Assembly (NCBI RefSeq): GCF_009601015.1
Contig: NZ_WITJ01000003.1
Location: forward strand, 142,901 to 206,900
Reading direction: 5' to 3'
Length of the DNA stretch: 64,000 nucleotides
From: Lactococcus hircilactis
Lineage (GTDB): Bacteria > Bacillota > Bacilli > Lactobacillales > Streptococcaceae
The notes under the pieces were generated by a model that saw nothing but the letters and a program-made list of their open reading frames with translations, had not been told where the DNA came from and did no database searches. A program made the position numbers and the translations under genes. This document shows, piece after piece, positions 16,829 to 25,219 of this stretch (its first letter is position 1; each line of letters opens with the position of its first letter).

Positions 16829-16861
16829 ATTATACCCCCCCCCCCCCTCAACGTTTGTCAA
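16829..16861 (-). promoter_or_regulatory. Promoter with a 13-G spacer tract
   Basis: On the minus strand TTGACA (16856-16861) and TATAAT (16829-16834) are both perfect, but the spacer is 21 nt and contains 13 consecutive G (16835-16847). Loss of about four G would give the optimal 17. It points toward the lipoprotein frame, with about 200 nt of leader; another TATAAT lies closer, near 16680. The 358-nt interval 16628-16985 holds no gene I can support. Confidence 0.75.
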
Positions 16862-16973
16862 GTGAAAAGTAATCGTTTTCTTACGATTTTCAGCTTTGCT
16901 GTGTGTTTTTTTAGAGATGTGTTGAAATAAATCAAAATAGCACGCATTACAACACATTCTTTTTTATTTTCGT

Positions 16974-16979
16974 TATAAT
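16974..16979 (+). promoter_or_regulatory. -10 box of the metallophosphoesterase gene, leaderless
   Basis: TATAAT ends 6 nt before the ATG at 16986. There is no ribosome site between them. Confidence 0.55.
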
Positions 16980-16985
16980 GAACTC

Positions 16986-17879
16986 ATGTCAAATACGAAA
17001 AAATTAGCAATCATTTCTGATTTTCATCTCGATATCAATCATTTTTCCGAGGAGGAATTAGAACTTTTTAATCAAGTGCTCATCAATGAAAACATTACAC
17101 ATCTTCATTTTGCAGGGGACATGTCAAATGACTTTAAAAATCTGACGGTGCCGTATTTTAAACATCTGTCAGTACTGACAGAAATTGCCGTGAGTTATAA
17201 TTTGGGTAATCACGACATGGTAGGACTGACGGAAGAGACAATCAGCGCAAACGATTTTCAAGTTCAGTGGTTTTCTGACACTGCCTTTGTCAGTTTTTCA
17301 GGATGGTACGATTATTCTTTCATGCCTCAACCTGTGGATGTCAAAAAAATTGAGCGCTACAAACACGCCTTTTATTTCGATCGAAAAATTCACAGAGCCG
17401 CATCTGATCCACTGACCACAGCGCAGATTTTATCAAAGCTCAAAAAGGTTCTGTCAGCACTGACAAAAGCAAAGCGGATCATCATCAGTATGCATTTTGT
17501 CCCACATCACGCCTTCATCATTGACACACGCTATGAAAAATTCGCCCGTTTCAATGCTTATCTCGGATCCGAACATTTTCACGCCCTTTTCGCTCAATTT
17601 CCTCAGATTACTGATGTTGTTTTCGGACACATTCATCATCATTTTTCAGATGTTGTCATTGATGACATTCATTACCATGCCAAAGCACTGGGCTATCCTT
17701 ACGAGTGGCAAATGGTTCCTCGCTTTTTTGAGCTTCATCCAGAGCTCCTCATTACGGACGCTTTTCATCTCAGAAAACGCTATAACGCCATACAATCCCT
17801 TACTCAATGGCAGACATTCAGAAAAAAAGAACTGGCAAAAGAATTTCTGTCAGCGCTGACAATTTTTGAATTTCATTAA
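16986..17879 (+). CDS. Calcineurin-like metallophosphoesterase
   Basis: 297 aa. The five metal-ligand blocks are present in order: SDFHLD (residues 11-16), AGDMSND near 43, LGNHDM near 74, SMHFVPHHAF near 165 and GHIHHH near 217. These proteins hydrolyse phosphomono- or diesters with two metal ions; the substrate is unknown. No signal peptide or membrane helix is seen. The mRNA appears leaderless. The gene carries three copies of the iterated palindrome, encoding LSVLTE, LSALTK and the C-terminal LSALTI, more than any other gene here. Confidence 0.9.
   Translation: MSNTKKLAIISDFHLDINHFSEEELELFNQVLINENITHLHFAGDMSNDFKNLTVPYFKHLSVLTEIAVSYNLGNHDMVGLTEETISANDFQVQWFSDTAFVSFSGWYDYSFMPQPVDVKKIERYKHAFYFDRKIHRAASDPLTTAQILSKLKKVLSALTKAKRIIISMHFVPHHAFIIDTRYEKFARFNAYLGSEHFHALFAQFPQITDVVFGHIHHHFSDVVIDDIHYHAKALGYPYEWQMVPRFFELHPELLITDAFHLRKRYNAIQSLTQWQTFRKKELAKEFLSALTIFEFH
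17166..17181. repeat. Iterated palindrome, copy 6
   Basis: Exact CTGTCAGTACTGACAG within the metallophosphoesterase gene (LSVLT). Confidence 0.9.
17451..17466. repeat. Iterated palindrome, copy 7 (CA centre)
   Basis: CTGTCAGCACTGACAA within the same gene (LSALT). Confidence 0.85.
17847..17862. repeat. Iterated palindrome, copy 8 (CG centre)
   Basis: CTGTCAGCGCTGACAA close to the end of the same gene (LSALT). Confidence 0.85.
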
Positions 17880-17963
17880 AATGACTGCTCTCATACTATC
17901 AATATTTCAAAAAAAGTGATACAATAAGAGACGAGAACTTTGAATTGAGAAAGCGAGAATGCC

Positions 17964-18494
17964 TTGAATATTCCAAAAGAAGGCGACTTTATCACGATTC
18001 AAAGCTATAAACATGATGGGAGCCTGCATCGCACTTGGCGCGATACGATGGTTCTGAAAACTAATGAAAATTCAATCATTGGCGTCAATGATCACACCCT
18101 TGTCACAGAATCTGACGATCGTCGTTGGGTGACGCGCGAGCCTGCGATTGTTTATTTCCACAAAAAGTTTTGGTTTAACATCATTGCTATGATTCGTGAG
18201 GAAGGCGTCAGCTACTACTGCAATCTAGCGAGCCCCTTCGTCCTTGATAACGAAGCCTTAAAATACATTGATTATGATTTAGATGTCAAAGTATTTAAGG
18301 ATGGGGAGAAAAAACTCCTTGACGTTGAAGAATACGAACGTCACCGTAAACAAATGCATTATTCTAAGGAAATAGACCACATTTTGAAAGAAAATGTAAA
18401 AATCCTTGTCGATTGGATCAATAACGGCAAAGGTCCATTTTCAAAAGAATATGTTGACATCTGGTACGACCGTTATCAACAGCTAAAAAAATAG
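17964..18494 (+). CDS. DUF402 family protein (nucleoside di/triphosphate phosphatase-like)
   Basis: 176 aa starting at a TTG (17964) with a GCGAG site upstream; the start matches the family's usual N-terminus ([19 protein letters not shown]). The beta-barrel DUF402 core is clear, with [36 protein letters not shown] and [11 protein letters not shown], containing the Tyr/Asp/Lys residues used for metal and phosphate binding. Homologues in staphylococci and streptomycetes hydrolyse nucleoside di- and triphosphates. A TACAAT -10 box is at 17920-17925. The gene converges with the phosphofructokinase gene across a shared terminator. Confidence 0.88.
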   Translation: MNIPKEGDFITIQSYKHDGSLHRTWRDTMVLKTNENSIIGVNDHTLVTESDDRRWVTREPAIVYFHKKFWFNIIAMIREEGVSYYCNLASPFVLDNEALKYIDYDLDVKVFKDGEKKLLDVEEYERHRKQMHYSKEIDHILKENVKILVDWINNGKGPFSKEYVDIWYDRYQQLKK

Positions 18495-18513
18495 CCCTAA
18501 AGGCTATTTTTTT
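18485..18513. terminator. Bidirectional terminator between convergent genes
   Basis: AAAAAATAGCC, a 6-nt loop, GGCTATTTTTT. Confidence 0.9.
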
Positions 18514-19582
18514 AATCTCCAAATGAAATCCCGACATGACGCGCAGCTTCAAGTAAAGGATCATTTTCCAAAATGGGTTTTGCTTTTCCAGCAATATCAC
18601 TCAAATGATTAAATGTTATTTTTCCATTCACAAGCGCGACAGTGACCCCAAATACCTCATCCATCACAAGCCCCGCAGCGACACTGCCAAGTTTCATGGT
18701 ATAATTTCGATCACGCGCAGAAGGTTCTCCACCACGTAACGCATGTCCAGGTATTGCCACTCTCACTTCTACACCAAGTTTCTCATTGATTTCTTGAGCT
18801 ATTTTTTCAGTGACCGAGCTAAATCCAGCCTCTTGCCGCGCCAAAAGACGTTCTTTATTTTTTAATTTCTTTTCATCTTTTGAATAAGCACCTTCACTCA
18901 CAACAATAATCGCATAATTTTTCTTTGTTAGTATCTTTTTCAAATCTTGTGATACACGCTCAATCGAATAAGGAATCTCAGGTAAAATGATCGTATCCGC
19001 AGCACTTGCAACTCCTGTTGACAGCGCTAACCAGCCCACTTTATTTCCCATGATTTCAACCAAGAAAACTCGAGAATGTGACTGTGCCGTAGTTCTGATT
19101 CGTTCAATATAATCTACCCCAACCTGCACAGCCGTATCATATCCAAATGTTTCTTCTGTCCCAAAAATATCATTATCAATCGTTTTTGGTAAAGCGACAA
19201 TATTTAATCCCCGTTGTGACAAAAGATTCGCCACTTTATGCGTTCCATTTCCCCCAAGTACAACCAATGCATCCAATTTCAACTTCTGATAATTTGCTAC
19301 CATTTTATCCGCTTTTGAAACACCATTTTCGTCTTTGATATCAATCGTTTTAAATGACTGCCGAATTGAACGCAGAAAAGTTCCGCCCTTAGAAACCAAA
19401 CCTTCGAAATCATGAGGTTTAAGCACTTGTGTGTTCAGATCAATCAATCCAGTGTAGCCATCATAAATTCCGATGATTTCAACATCATCCATCTCTTGAT
19501 ACAGCGTTTTTGCCACACTATAAACCGCCGAATTTAATCCAGCACAATCTCCACCACTTGTTAAAATACCAATTCTTTTCAT
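18512..19582 (-). CDS. 6-phosphofructokinase family protein (second type)
   Basis: 356 aa. The PFK fold is indicated by GILTSGGDCAGLNSAV at the N-terminus, GGNGTHKVA near 107, PKTIDNDIFGT near 137 and MGNKVGWLAL near 182. The GGxG glycine favours ATP, as PPi-dependent enzymes usually have Asp there, but PKTIDND with Lys rather than Gly is typical of PPi-dependent or mixed-clade enzymes. The phosphoryl donor is therefore open. It starts 12 nt after the polyphosphate kinase gene ends, so the two are cotranscribed. It is not in a las-type operon with pyruvate kinase and is likely a second PFK. Confidence 0.85.
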   Translation of the reverse strand: MKRIGILTSGGDCAGLNSAVYSVAKTLYQEMDDVEIIGIYDGYTGLIDLNTQVLKPHDFEGLVSKGGTFLRSIRQSFKTIDIKDENGVSKADKMVANYQKLKLDALVVLGGNGTHKVANLLSQRGLNIVALPKTIDNDIFGTEETFGYDTAVQVGVDYIERIRTTAQSHSRVFLVEIMGNKVGWLALSTGVASAADTIILPEIPYSIERVSQDLKKILTKKNYAIIVVSEGAYSKDEKKLKNKERLLARQEAGFSSVTEKIAQEINEKLGVEVRVAIPGHALRGGEPSARDRNYTMKLGSVAAGLVMDEVFGVTVALVNGKITFNHLSDIAGKAKPILENDPLLEAARHVGISFGD

Positions 19583-19594
19583 GATTTTTTACCC

Positions 19595-21676
19595 TTAATC
19601 TTTCTTTTCTTTCATTTTTAATTGATTCTTTTGAGCTTCTTGTACAAGGAGTTCTTGACTATTCACTAACTTGGTTTTTTTCATCACTCGATTAGAACCA
19701 TATTTTCCAGTTGATTTTTGAATGCGTGCGTTCACGTTATCCTTTAAGCAAAGTTCCAAAATATGCTCAATTTTTGCTTGACTTGCTGGATCAAAAACTG
19801 GAACAGCAGCTTCAACACGACCTGTCAGATTTCTCGTCATAAAATCTGCTGACGAAAGATAATATTTTTTCTGACGATCTCCAGCACCGAAAGCAAAAAT
19901 TCGAGAATGTTCCAAATACCTCCCAACAATAGAACGAACAAAAATATGTTCCGTTTCTCCCTTAATCCCTGGGATAAGACAACAAATGCCACGAATAATC
20001 AAATCCACACGCACACCAGCTTTTGAAGCTTCAACCAGCTTTTCCATCATTTCTTTTTCAGTCAAAGCATTCATCTTTAAAACAATGTGCGCCAAAAGAC
20101 CAGATTTTGCTGCTTCGATTTCTTCATCAATCAACTCAATCAATTTTGGCTTCATCAATAGCGGTGAAACCAATAACGCATTGGTTTGTTGAACAAAAGA
20201 ACCTGCTTCAATATGAGAAAAAACACGTTTGATATCTTTAGTCAGTACAGCATTTGACGTCATCAATGCCAAATCCGTATAAAATTTAGCCGTTGTTTCG
20301 TTGAAATTTCCTGTTCCAACTAAACCAATCTTTCGACCATCAAAAAGCTCAATCAAAAGAAGTTTTGAGTGTACTTTATAGCCTGGTAAGCCATAAATCA
20401 CAGTAATTCCTGATTTATTTAACTTCTCTGAAAGATCAATATTATTTTCCTCATCAAATCTTGCCCTTAATTCAATGACAACCGTAACTTTTTTTCCTTT
20501 TTTACTTGCCGCAATCAGCGCCGCAACAATTTTGGATTGTCTGGACACCCGATAAAGCGTCATCGAAATCTCCTGAACACGCTCATCATTTGCTCCTTGA
20601 TTCAATAATTCAATCATCGGAGTAATACTTTCAAAAGGATAAGAATTTAACACATCTTTTTTAATCAATTGATCCAACATTGCTTCATTATCATCAATCA
20701 TTTGATTTTGAGCAGGCTTAATTGTTGGATAAAATGCTTTTTTTCGCGCCTTTTTTGTAAATAAAGGTTCTATTTCTGATAAATAATCAAATTCAAGTGG
20801 CGTATCATAATTGAAAAATTGTGTTTTACGCAAAGCAAAATTATGTGCTAAATAATTCAATAATTTCGGAGCATTTCCCCCGTGATATTTTACCATGACT
20901 GGTGCTCTAAAACTTCTTACCTCAATAATCTTTGACATGGTTTCAGAAAAATCAGGATCATAATCATAAAGACCATCACTTTCGTCAATGTCCGCATTTC
21001 TCACCACAGAAAAAACGATTTTTCCCTCCACCGTAAATTTGTGGAAAATCCGATTAGCATATTTAAAGATCAAATCCTCAATCAGCATGAATCGTCTTGG
21101 ATCACTTGGAATCCGTACAATTTTATCTACGCCTTCAGGAATTGGTAAAAATCCAAAGCGCGTATTTCCTTTTTTTGTTTTTAATGTTGCACCTAAAATC
21201 AAACGCTCATTCTCAAAAAAAGGAAGGGGATGATTTTTTTCAATAATAAAAGGCATAATGTGCGGCGCCACTTTATATTTAAATACATTTCTCAGATAGT
21301 TTTCGTCTTTTTCAGATAATTTATCATGCTCTGCAATCCTTGAAATGCCAAGTTCTGATAAATCTTTACAAATGCTATTGTACGCTTCATTAAATCGAGG
21401 AATGAAACGCTTTGTTTTTCTTAAAACCGTCCGAAATAGAGCAGTAGCGTTGTCTTTTTTTACATCACCCACTCCCTCATCAAGAATCAACTCATCATTT
21501 AAACGCCCCACGCGCACGCGATAAAACTCATCTAAATTATTCATAAAAATGGAGATAAAGCGCAAACGCTCAAAGGTAGGGTTATTCGTTTTTTCAGCTT
21601 CTTCAAGGACACGTTCATTGAACTGCAGCCAAGAGATTTCACGATTGGTATAAATATTCTTTTTTTCGTCTGACAT
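19595..21676 (-). CDS. ppk: Polyphosphate kinase
   Basis: 693 aa, the usual PPK1 length. The enzyme reversibly transfers the gamma phosphate of ATP to inorganic polyphosphate. Features: N-terminal helical domain with NREISWLQFNERVLEEA and NLDEFYRVRVGRL, then two phospholipase D-like domains with YGLPGYKVHSKLLLIE (the phosphorylated His) and RSIVGRYLEHSRIFAFG, and DFMTRNLTGRVEAAVPVFD near the end. GGAATTAGG precedes the ATG. It is followed at 12 nt by a phosphofructokinase-like gene, suggesting that polyphosphate and sugar phosphorylation are regulated together. Confidence 0.96.
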   Translation of the reverse strand: MSDEKKNIYTNREISWLQFNERVLEEAEKTNNPTFERLRFISIFMNNLDEFYRVRVGRLNDELILDEGVGDVKKDNATALFRTVLRKTKRFIPRFNEAYNSICKDLSELGISRIAEHDKLSEKDENYLRNVFKYKVAPHIMPFIIEKNHPLPFFENERLILGATLKTKKGNTRFGFLPIPEGVDKIVRIPSDPRRFMLIEDLIFKYANRIFHKFTVEGKIVFSVVRNADIDESDGLYDYDPDFSETMSKIIEVRSFRAPVMVKYHGGNAPKLLNYLAHNFALRKTQFFNYDTPLEFDYLSEIEPLFTKKARKKAFYPTIKPAQNQMIDDNEAMLDQLIKKDVLNSYPFESITPMIELLNQGANDERVQEISMTLYRVSRQSKIVAALIAASKKGKKVTVVIELRARFDEENNIDLSEKLNKSGITVIYGLPGYKVHSKLLLIELFDGRKIGLVGTGNFNETTAKFYTDLALMTSNAVLTKDIKRVFSHIEAGSFVQQTNALLVSPLLMKPKLIELIDEEIEAAKSGLLAHIVLKMNALTEKEMMEKLVEASKAGVRVDLIIRGICCLIPGIKGETEHIFVRSIVGRYLEHSRIFAFGAGDRQKKYYLSSADFMTRNLTGRVEAAVPVFDPASQAKIEHILELCLKDNVNARIQKSTGKYGSNRVMKKTKLVNSQELLVQEAQKNQLKMKEKKD

Positions 21677-21800
21677 CCTAATTCCTTTTCTATTGTATTA
21701 CTTCCTTGATTTTATCACAAAATAGCGCCTTTTTAAATCAATACTTTATCCTTTTACACAAAATTTACGTATTGTTTGTAAATAGAGCAAATGTGCTAAA

Positions 21801-21837
21801 AAAAAACATCTAAAAAATGATTTCTTAAATGTTTTTT
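21801..21837 (-). terminator. Terminator after the ABC permease gene
   Basis: AAAAAACAT and ATGTTTTTT arms around an A/T-rich loop. On the minus strand a T run follows. Confidence 0.6.
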
Positions 21838-21844
21838 TAATAAA

Positions 21845-23479
21845 TTATCCACTAATGATATCACGTTTTTTATACGCTACAAATCCTAGTGCGATCATGA
21901 TAAGTGTAAGGAAAACAAGCACAAAAAGTGACGGAGTATTGAGTGTATTTGGCGCGCTATTGGTTTTCATAATCCAGTCAAATACATTAAGTTTGAGCAT
22001 TCCCTGTGGTAAATCAAGGATGGGTCCAATCATACTTAAGAAAAATGAAAGTCCAACGTAAACCCAGATGGCATTTGAAAAACGTGGTAAAAATGCAATC
22101 AAAAGACACAAAATCCCCAAAACAAACCAAATCCCAATGACAAATGGGAGCCCTCCTTTAATCATTGCACTAAAGCTTACCGCATTTTTTTGTCCTGCTT
22201 GAGCTACATAAATTCCTAAAATACCTCCCAGTTGAGCTAAAGTGCCAAGTCCGAAAGCAGATAAAACATAAGTCAGATAAACGCTGAATCGACTATTCGG
22301 TAGAGCATAAAGTTGTTCTTGTCGTTGGTGTCTTTCTTCAGAAACCATTTTATTTAAAAGTGTTATTGCAAAACAAGTGGCAATGAGCGCAAGAACGACA
22401 TAGATGGTAGATAAGAATTGTTGTTTCATTACCATTTGATTCGATCCTTGTGTGATTTGTAACTCTTTTTGAAGCAGGTGATTTGTGTTTGAATTTCCTC
22501 CAACAAGCGTTCCTATTTTACTAATCATCGAACCATACGTCAGCCCTAATACAAACAGCCCAAACACCCAACCGAGTGCTGAAATACGTTGCAATCGCAA
22601 AACTAAACCTTGAAAAGTGCTTAAAAAATATCCTGCATGTGCTCGTGCTTTAGATTGAGGAAGATATCCGACTGCAACATCTCGCCTGATTTCAAGTACC
22701 AATGCAATGACAAGCATCACAGCAGCAAACAAAAGCGTGTAAAGAATTGGGAGCCAGTTGTTTTTAACATAGACACCAGTAAGATAGCTCCAAGATAAAG
22801 GATTAAACCAACTTAAAGCAATATCTTTTATGTCTGTCCCCATCCGAATAATGTACAATAACCCGAAAAATCCAATGGAAGCGCCTTTTGCAGGACTTGC
22901 TTCTGGAAAAAGTTGAGAAAAAAGAAGCGCTATCATCCCCCACATCACACTTTGACTTGTGATAGAGGAGGCGAAAAGAAGATTTTGTGAAAAATGAGTC
23001 ATTCCTAATGCATGTTGAAGCTGGATAGATAAAGCCAGAGCAAAAGTGAGAATCACTTGCAAGCAAAAAAGTTCTAAGACAACAGAAAGTGTATTGGATA
23101 ATTTACCAATCTGAAAAGAACGTAAAAGTTCAGTGATGCCTTCATCTTCTTCTTTTCTCGTGCGATTAATGACATAAATCATTGTGATGATTGAAAAAAC
23201 AAGCCCTGTCGTAAGTGGCATCAATCCACCAAATGCTGCTGCTGCCGTAAAGTGCTGCCAATCAGATACAGAAGTTGGACCAAATAAACTAACTAATGCA
23301 GGGCCATTAAATAAGGCATACATGCTTTGTTTTGTCGCTGTCGTTACTGCAAGTTCTAATTTTCCGACACCCGATGCGGCATAAATCAAAAGACCAAGTA
23401 ACCAAAATAGATATTTTAATCCATCTCGCTTTAAAAGCAAGCGAAGCATGAATCCAGTATTATGAAAGGGTTGATTCAT
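21845..23479 (-). CDS. ABC-2 type exporter permease (large, two-repeat)
   Basis: 544 aa with about twelve predicted membrane segments in two repeats, like the TnrB/polyketide-antibiotic exporter permeases of Gram-positive bacteria. The middle of each repeat contains a long extracellular loop. Its ATG overlaps the stop of the ATPase gene by 4 nt (GAGGAG upstream), so the two are made together. The substrate cannot be deduced. The divergent TetR gene suggests induction by a drug-like ligand. Confidence 0.85.
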   Translation of the reverse strand: MNQPFHNTGFMLRLLLKRDGLKYLFWLLGLLIYAASGVGKLELAVTTATKQSMYALFNGPALVSLFGPTSVSDWQHFTAAAAFGGLMPLTTGLVFSIITMIYVINRTRKEEDEGITELLRSFQIGKLSNTLSVVLELFCLQVILTFALALSIQLQHALGMTHFSQNLLFASSITSQSVMWGMIALLFSQLFPEASPAKGASIGFFGLLYIIRMGTDIKDIALSWFNPLSWSYLTGVYVKNNWLPILYTLLFAAVMLVIALVLEIRRDVAVGYLPQSKARAHAGYFLSTFQGLVLRLQRISALGWVFGLFVLGLTYGSMISKIGTLVGGNSNTNHLLQKELQITQGSNQMVMKQQFLSTIYVVLALIATCFAITLLNKMVSEERHQRQEQLYALPNSRFSVYLTYVLSAFGLGTLAQLGGILGIYVAQAGQKNAVSFSAMIKGGLPFVIGIWFVLGILCLLIAFLPRFSNAIWVYVGLSFFLSMIGPILDLPQGMLKLNVFDWIMKTNSAPNTLNTPSLFVLVFLTLIMIALGFVAYKKRDIISG

Positions 23480-24387
23480 TTTTTCTCCTCTTGATTCTCT
23501 AAGGTATAGTGGTGTAAAAATAAGGATTCAAGGGTTTGAGGATTACTTTCTAGTTTGATGATGTGAGCATTTGATAAATAACTTACAACATCTTGAATGC
23601 GATCTGAATCTGCTTGAAAACTGATTTTTCTTGGTTCGTTTGAATTAAACTTGACCTCGTGGATAAAATCGATTTTTTCAATGTCTTGAATCACTTCTTG
23701 TGTTTCAACTTTGAATTCATAGCGTGTGAGATGTCTCATTTCATCTAAAGAACCAAATTCTACGATTTCACCTGCGCGAATGATCGCAATCTTGTCACAG
23801 AGTCGCTCTACCTCTGAGAGAATATGACTGGATAATAAAATCGCTTTTCCTTGCTGTTTTAACCGCTCTACTTCTTCTTGAAACACTGCTTCCATCAATG
23901 GATCAAGTCCACTGGTTGGTTCATCAAAAATATAGAGTTCTGCTTGACTTGCGAGCGCTGCAATGAGCGCAACCTTTTGACGATTTCCTTTTGAGTATGA
24001 GCGTGCTTTTTTCTTAGGATCAAATTCAAATTTTTTGATGAGTTCATCGCGCTTTTGAGGATCAAAATGACCATGCATTTTCAAAAATAAATCAATAATT
24101 TCTCCACCTGAAAGATTTGGCCACAAATAGACATCTCCTGGCACATAAGCGATGTTTTTGTGAATTGCTAGCGCATCCGTAAAAACATTTTTCCCAAAAA
24201 TCGTAGCCGATCCAGAGCTTGCTTTAATGAGCCCCAATAAAATACGAATCGTTGTTGATTTCCCAGCACCATTTGGTCCAACATAGCCTAAAACCTCACC
24301 TGAATGGAGTTCAAAAGTGACATTTTTTAGGGCTTCAAATTTTCCAAATTGCTTTTTGAGTTGACTAACTTTAAGAAGAGCACCCAT
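23476..24387 (-). CDS. ABC exporter ATP-binding protein
   Basis: 303 aa. The ATG at 24385-24387 with GGAGG 8 nt upstream is preferred to an earlier in-frame Met. Walker A GPNGAGKSTT near 36-45, Q-loop YVPGDVYLWPNLSGGE, signature SYSKGNRQKVALIAAL near 136 and Walker B LYIFDEPTSGLD near 157 are present, and a C-terminal regulatory domain follows (about 215-300). It partners the permease encoded next to it. Confidence 0.93.
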   Translation of the reverse strand: MGALLKVSQLKKQFGKFEALKNVTFELHSGEVLGYVGPNGAGKSTTIRILLGLIKASSGSATIFGKNVFTDALAIHKNIAYVPGDVYLWPNLSGGEIIDLFLKMHGHFDPQKRDELIKKFEFDPKKKARSYSKGNRQKVALIAALASQAELYIFDEPTSGLDPLMEAVFQEEVERLKQQGKAILLSSHILSEVERLCDKIAIIRAGEIVEFGSLDEMRHLTRYEFKVETQEVIQDIEKIDFIHEVKFNSNEPRKISFQADSDRIQDVVSYLSNAHIIKLESNPQTLESLFLHHYTLENQEEKK

Positions 24388-24480
24388 TATTTTTTCCTCC
24401 GATAGCATTCATTTTTCATCTGTTGCATTTCAAATGTTTTGTGCCTGATGGTTTTAAATTTTTCAAAATGAATTATAAAA

Positions 24481-24508
24481 ATGAACTATTTATCTATTTA
24501 TAGTTCAT
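24481..24508. promoter_or_regulatory. Putative operator of the TetR regulator
   Basis: ATGAACTAT and ATAGTTCAT arms (9 bp, perfect) separated by 10 nt, midway between the divergent ABC exporter and tetR-type genes. Confidence 0.65.
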
Positions 24509-24596
24509 ATTGTACGCCTTTCGTTGAAAAAGTTCAAATATTAAGTTATAATTTTGATAGATCAGATCAAATTTATGAAAAGATAAAACAAAACTA

Positions 24597-25160
24597 ATGA
24601 ATCAAACAGAAAAAAAACAAAATGCCGTTTTAAAAACGACGCTTCAATTGATAAATGAAAAAGCGATAAGTGACATTACAGTTGATGAAATCGCACAATT
24701 GGCCGAGGTGTCAAAAGTCACTTTATTTAAATACTTTAAAAACAAAAATCATCTGATGAATGTCGTGCTGATTCAGGCACTCCAACAGATGGTTCAAAAG
24801 ATTGATGCGATTATAGAGAGTGATTTGGATTTCGAGTCCACTTATCGCGCTGTCGTCGCACTTGAACGCGAACAGCTGTATCAGTACCGTCCGTTTTTTT
24901 CAGAAAACCTGATGTTCCAATATTCAAAAAGTCCTGATTTTTTTGATGACGAAACGCTTAAAAGTCAATCCAAAATTTATGAAGCCCTTTTTCACAAAGG
25001 AAAAAGTGAGGGAGTGATCGATGCTAACTTTTCAAAGTCTGATTTTATGATGCTCATCACTATTTTTATGGAAGGGATGAAAAAAATAAGCGCAGAACAG
25101 CTTTTTGAAAAAACCGAAACCTTAACCCAATTTTTTCTACATGGTCTAAGCGGATCGTAA
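24597..25160 (+). CDS. TetR family transcriptional regulator
   Basis: 187 aa. The N-terminal helix-turn-helix is clear (ISDITVDEIAQLAEVSKVTLFKYFKNKNHL, residues 20-49). The C-terminal ligand domain is all-helical. It is transcribed away from the ABC exporter with a perfect inverted repeat in between, so it most likely represses the exporter and itself. A TATAAT-like box lies about 45 nt upstream; there is no strong ribosome site. Confidence 0.9.
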   Translation: MNQTEKKQNAVLKTTLQLINEKAISDITVDEIAQLAEVSKVTLFKYFKNKNHLMNVVLIQALQQMVQKIDAIIESDLDFESTYRAVVALEREQLYQYRPFFSENLMFQYSKSPDFFDDETLKSQSKIYEALFHKGKSEGVIDANFSKSDFMMLITIFMEGMKKISAEQLFEKTETLTQFFLHGLSGS

Positions 25161-25185
25161 AAAATACTCATTTTTATTTTTGATT

Positions 25186-25219
25186 GAAAAAAAGCGTTGC
25201 GCGATGCGCAACGCTTTTT
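25186..25219. terminator. Bidirectional terminator, TetR gene / purD
   Basis: AAAAAGCGTTGCGC, GAT loop, GCGCAACGCTTTTT. It overlaps the purD stop codon. Confidence 0.92.

Noticed and set aside
16757..16957. 66-codon minus-strand frame across the poly-G tract
   Set aside because: It is interrupted by the promoter elements and would shift frame with each tract change; no ribosome site. A phase-variable coding gene was considered and judged less likely than a variable promoter.
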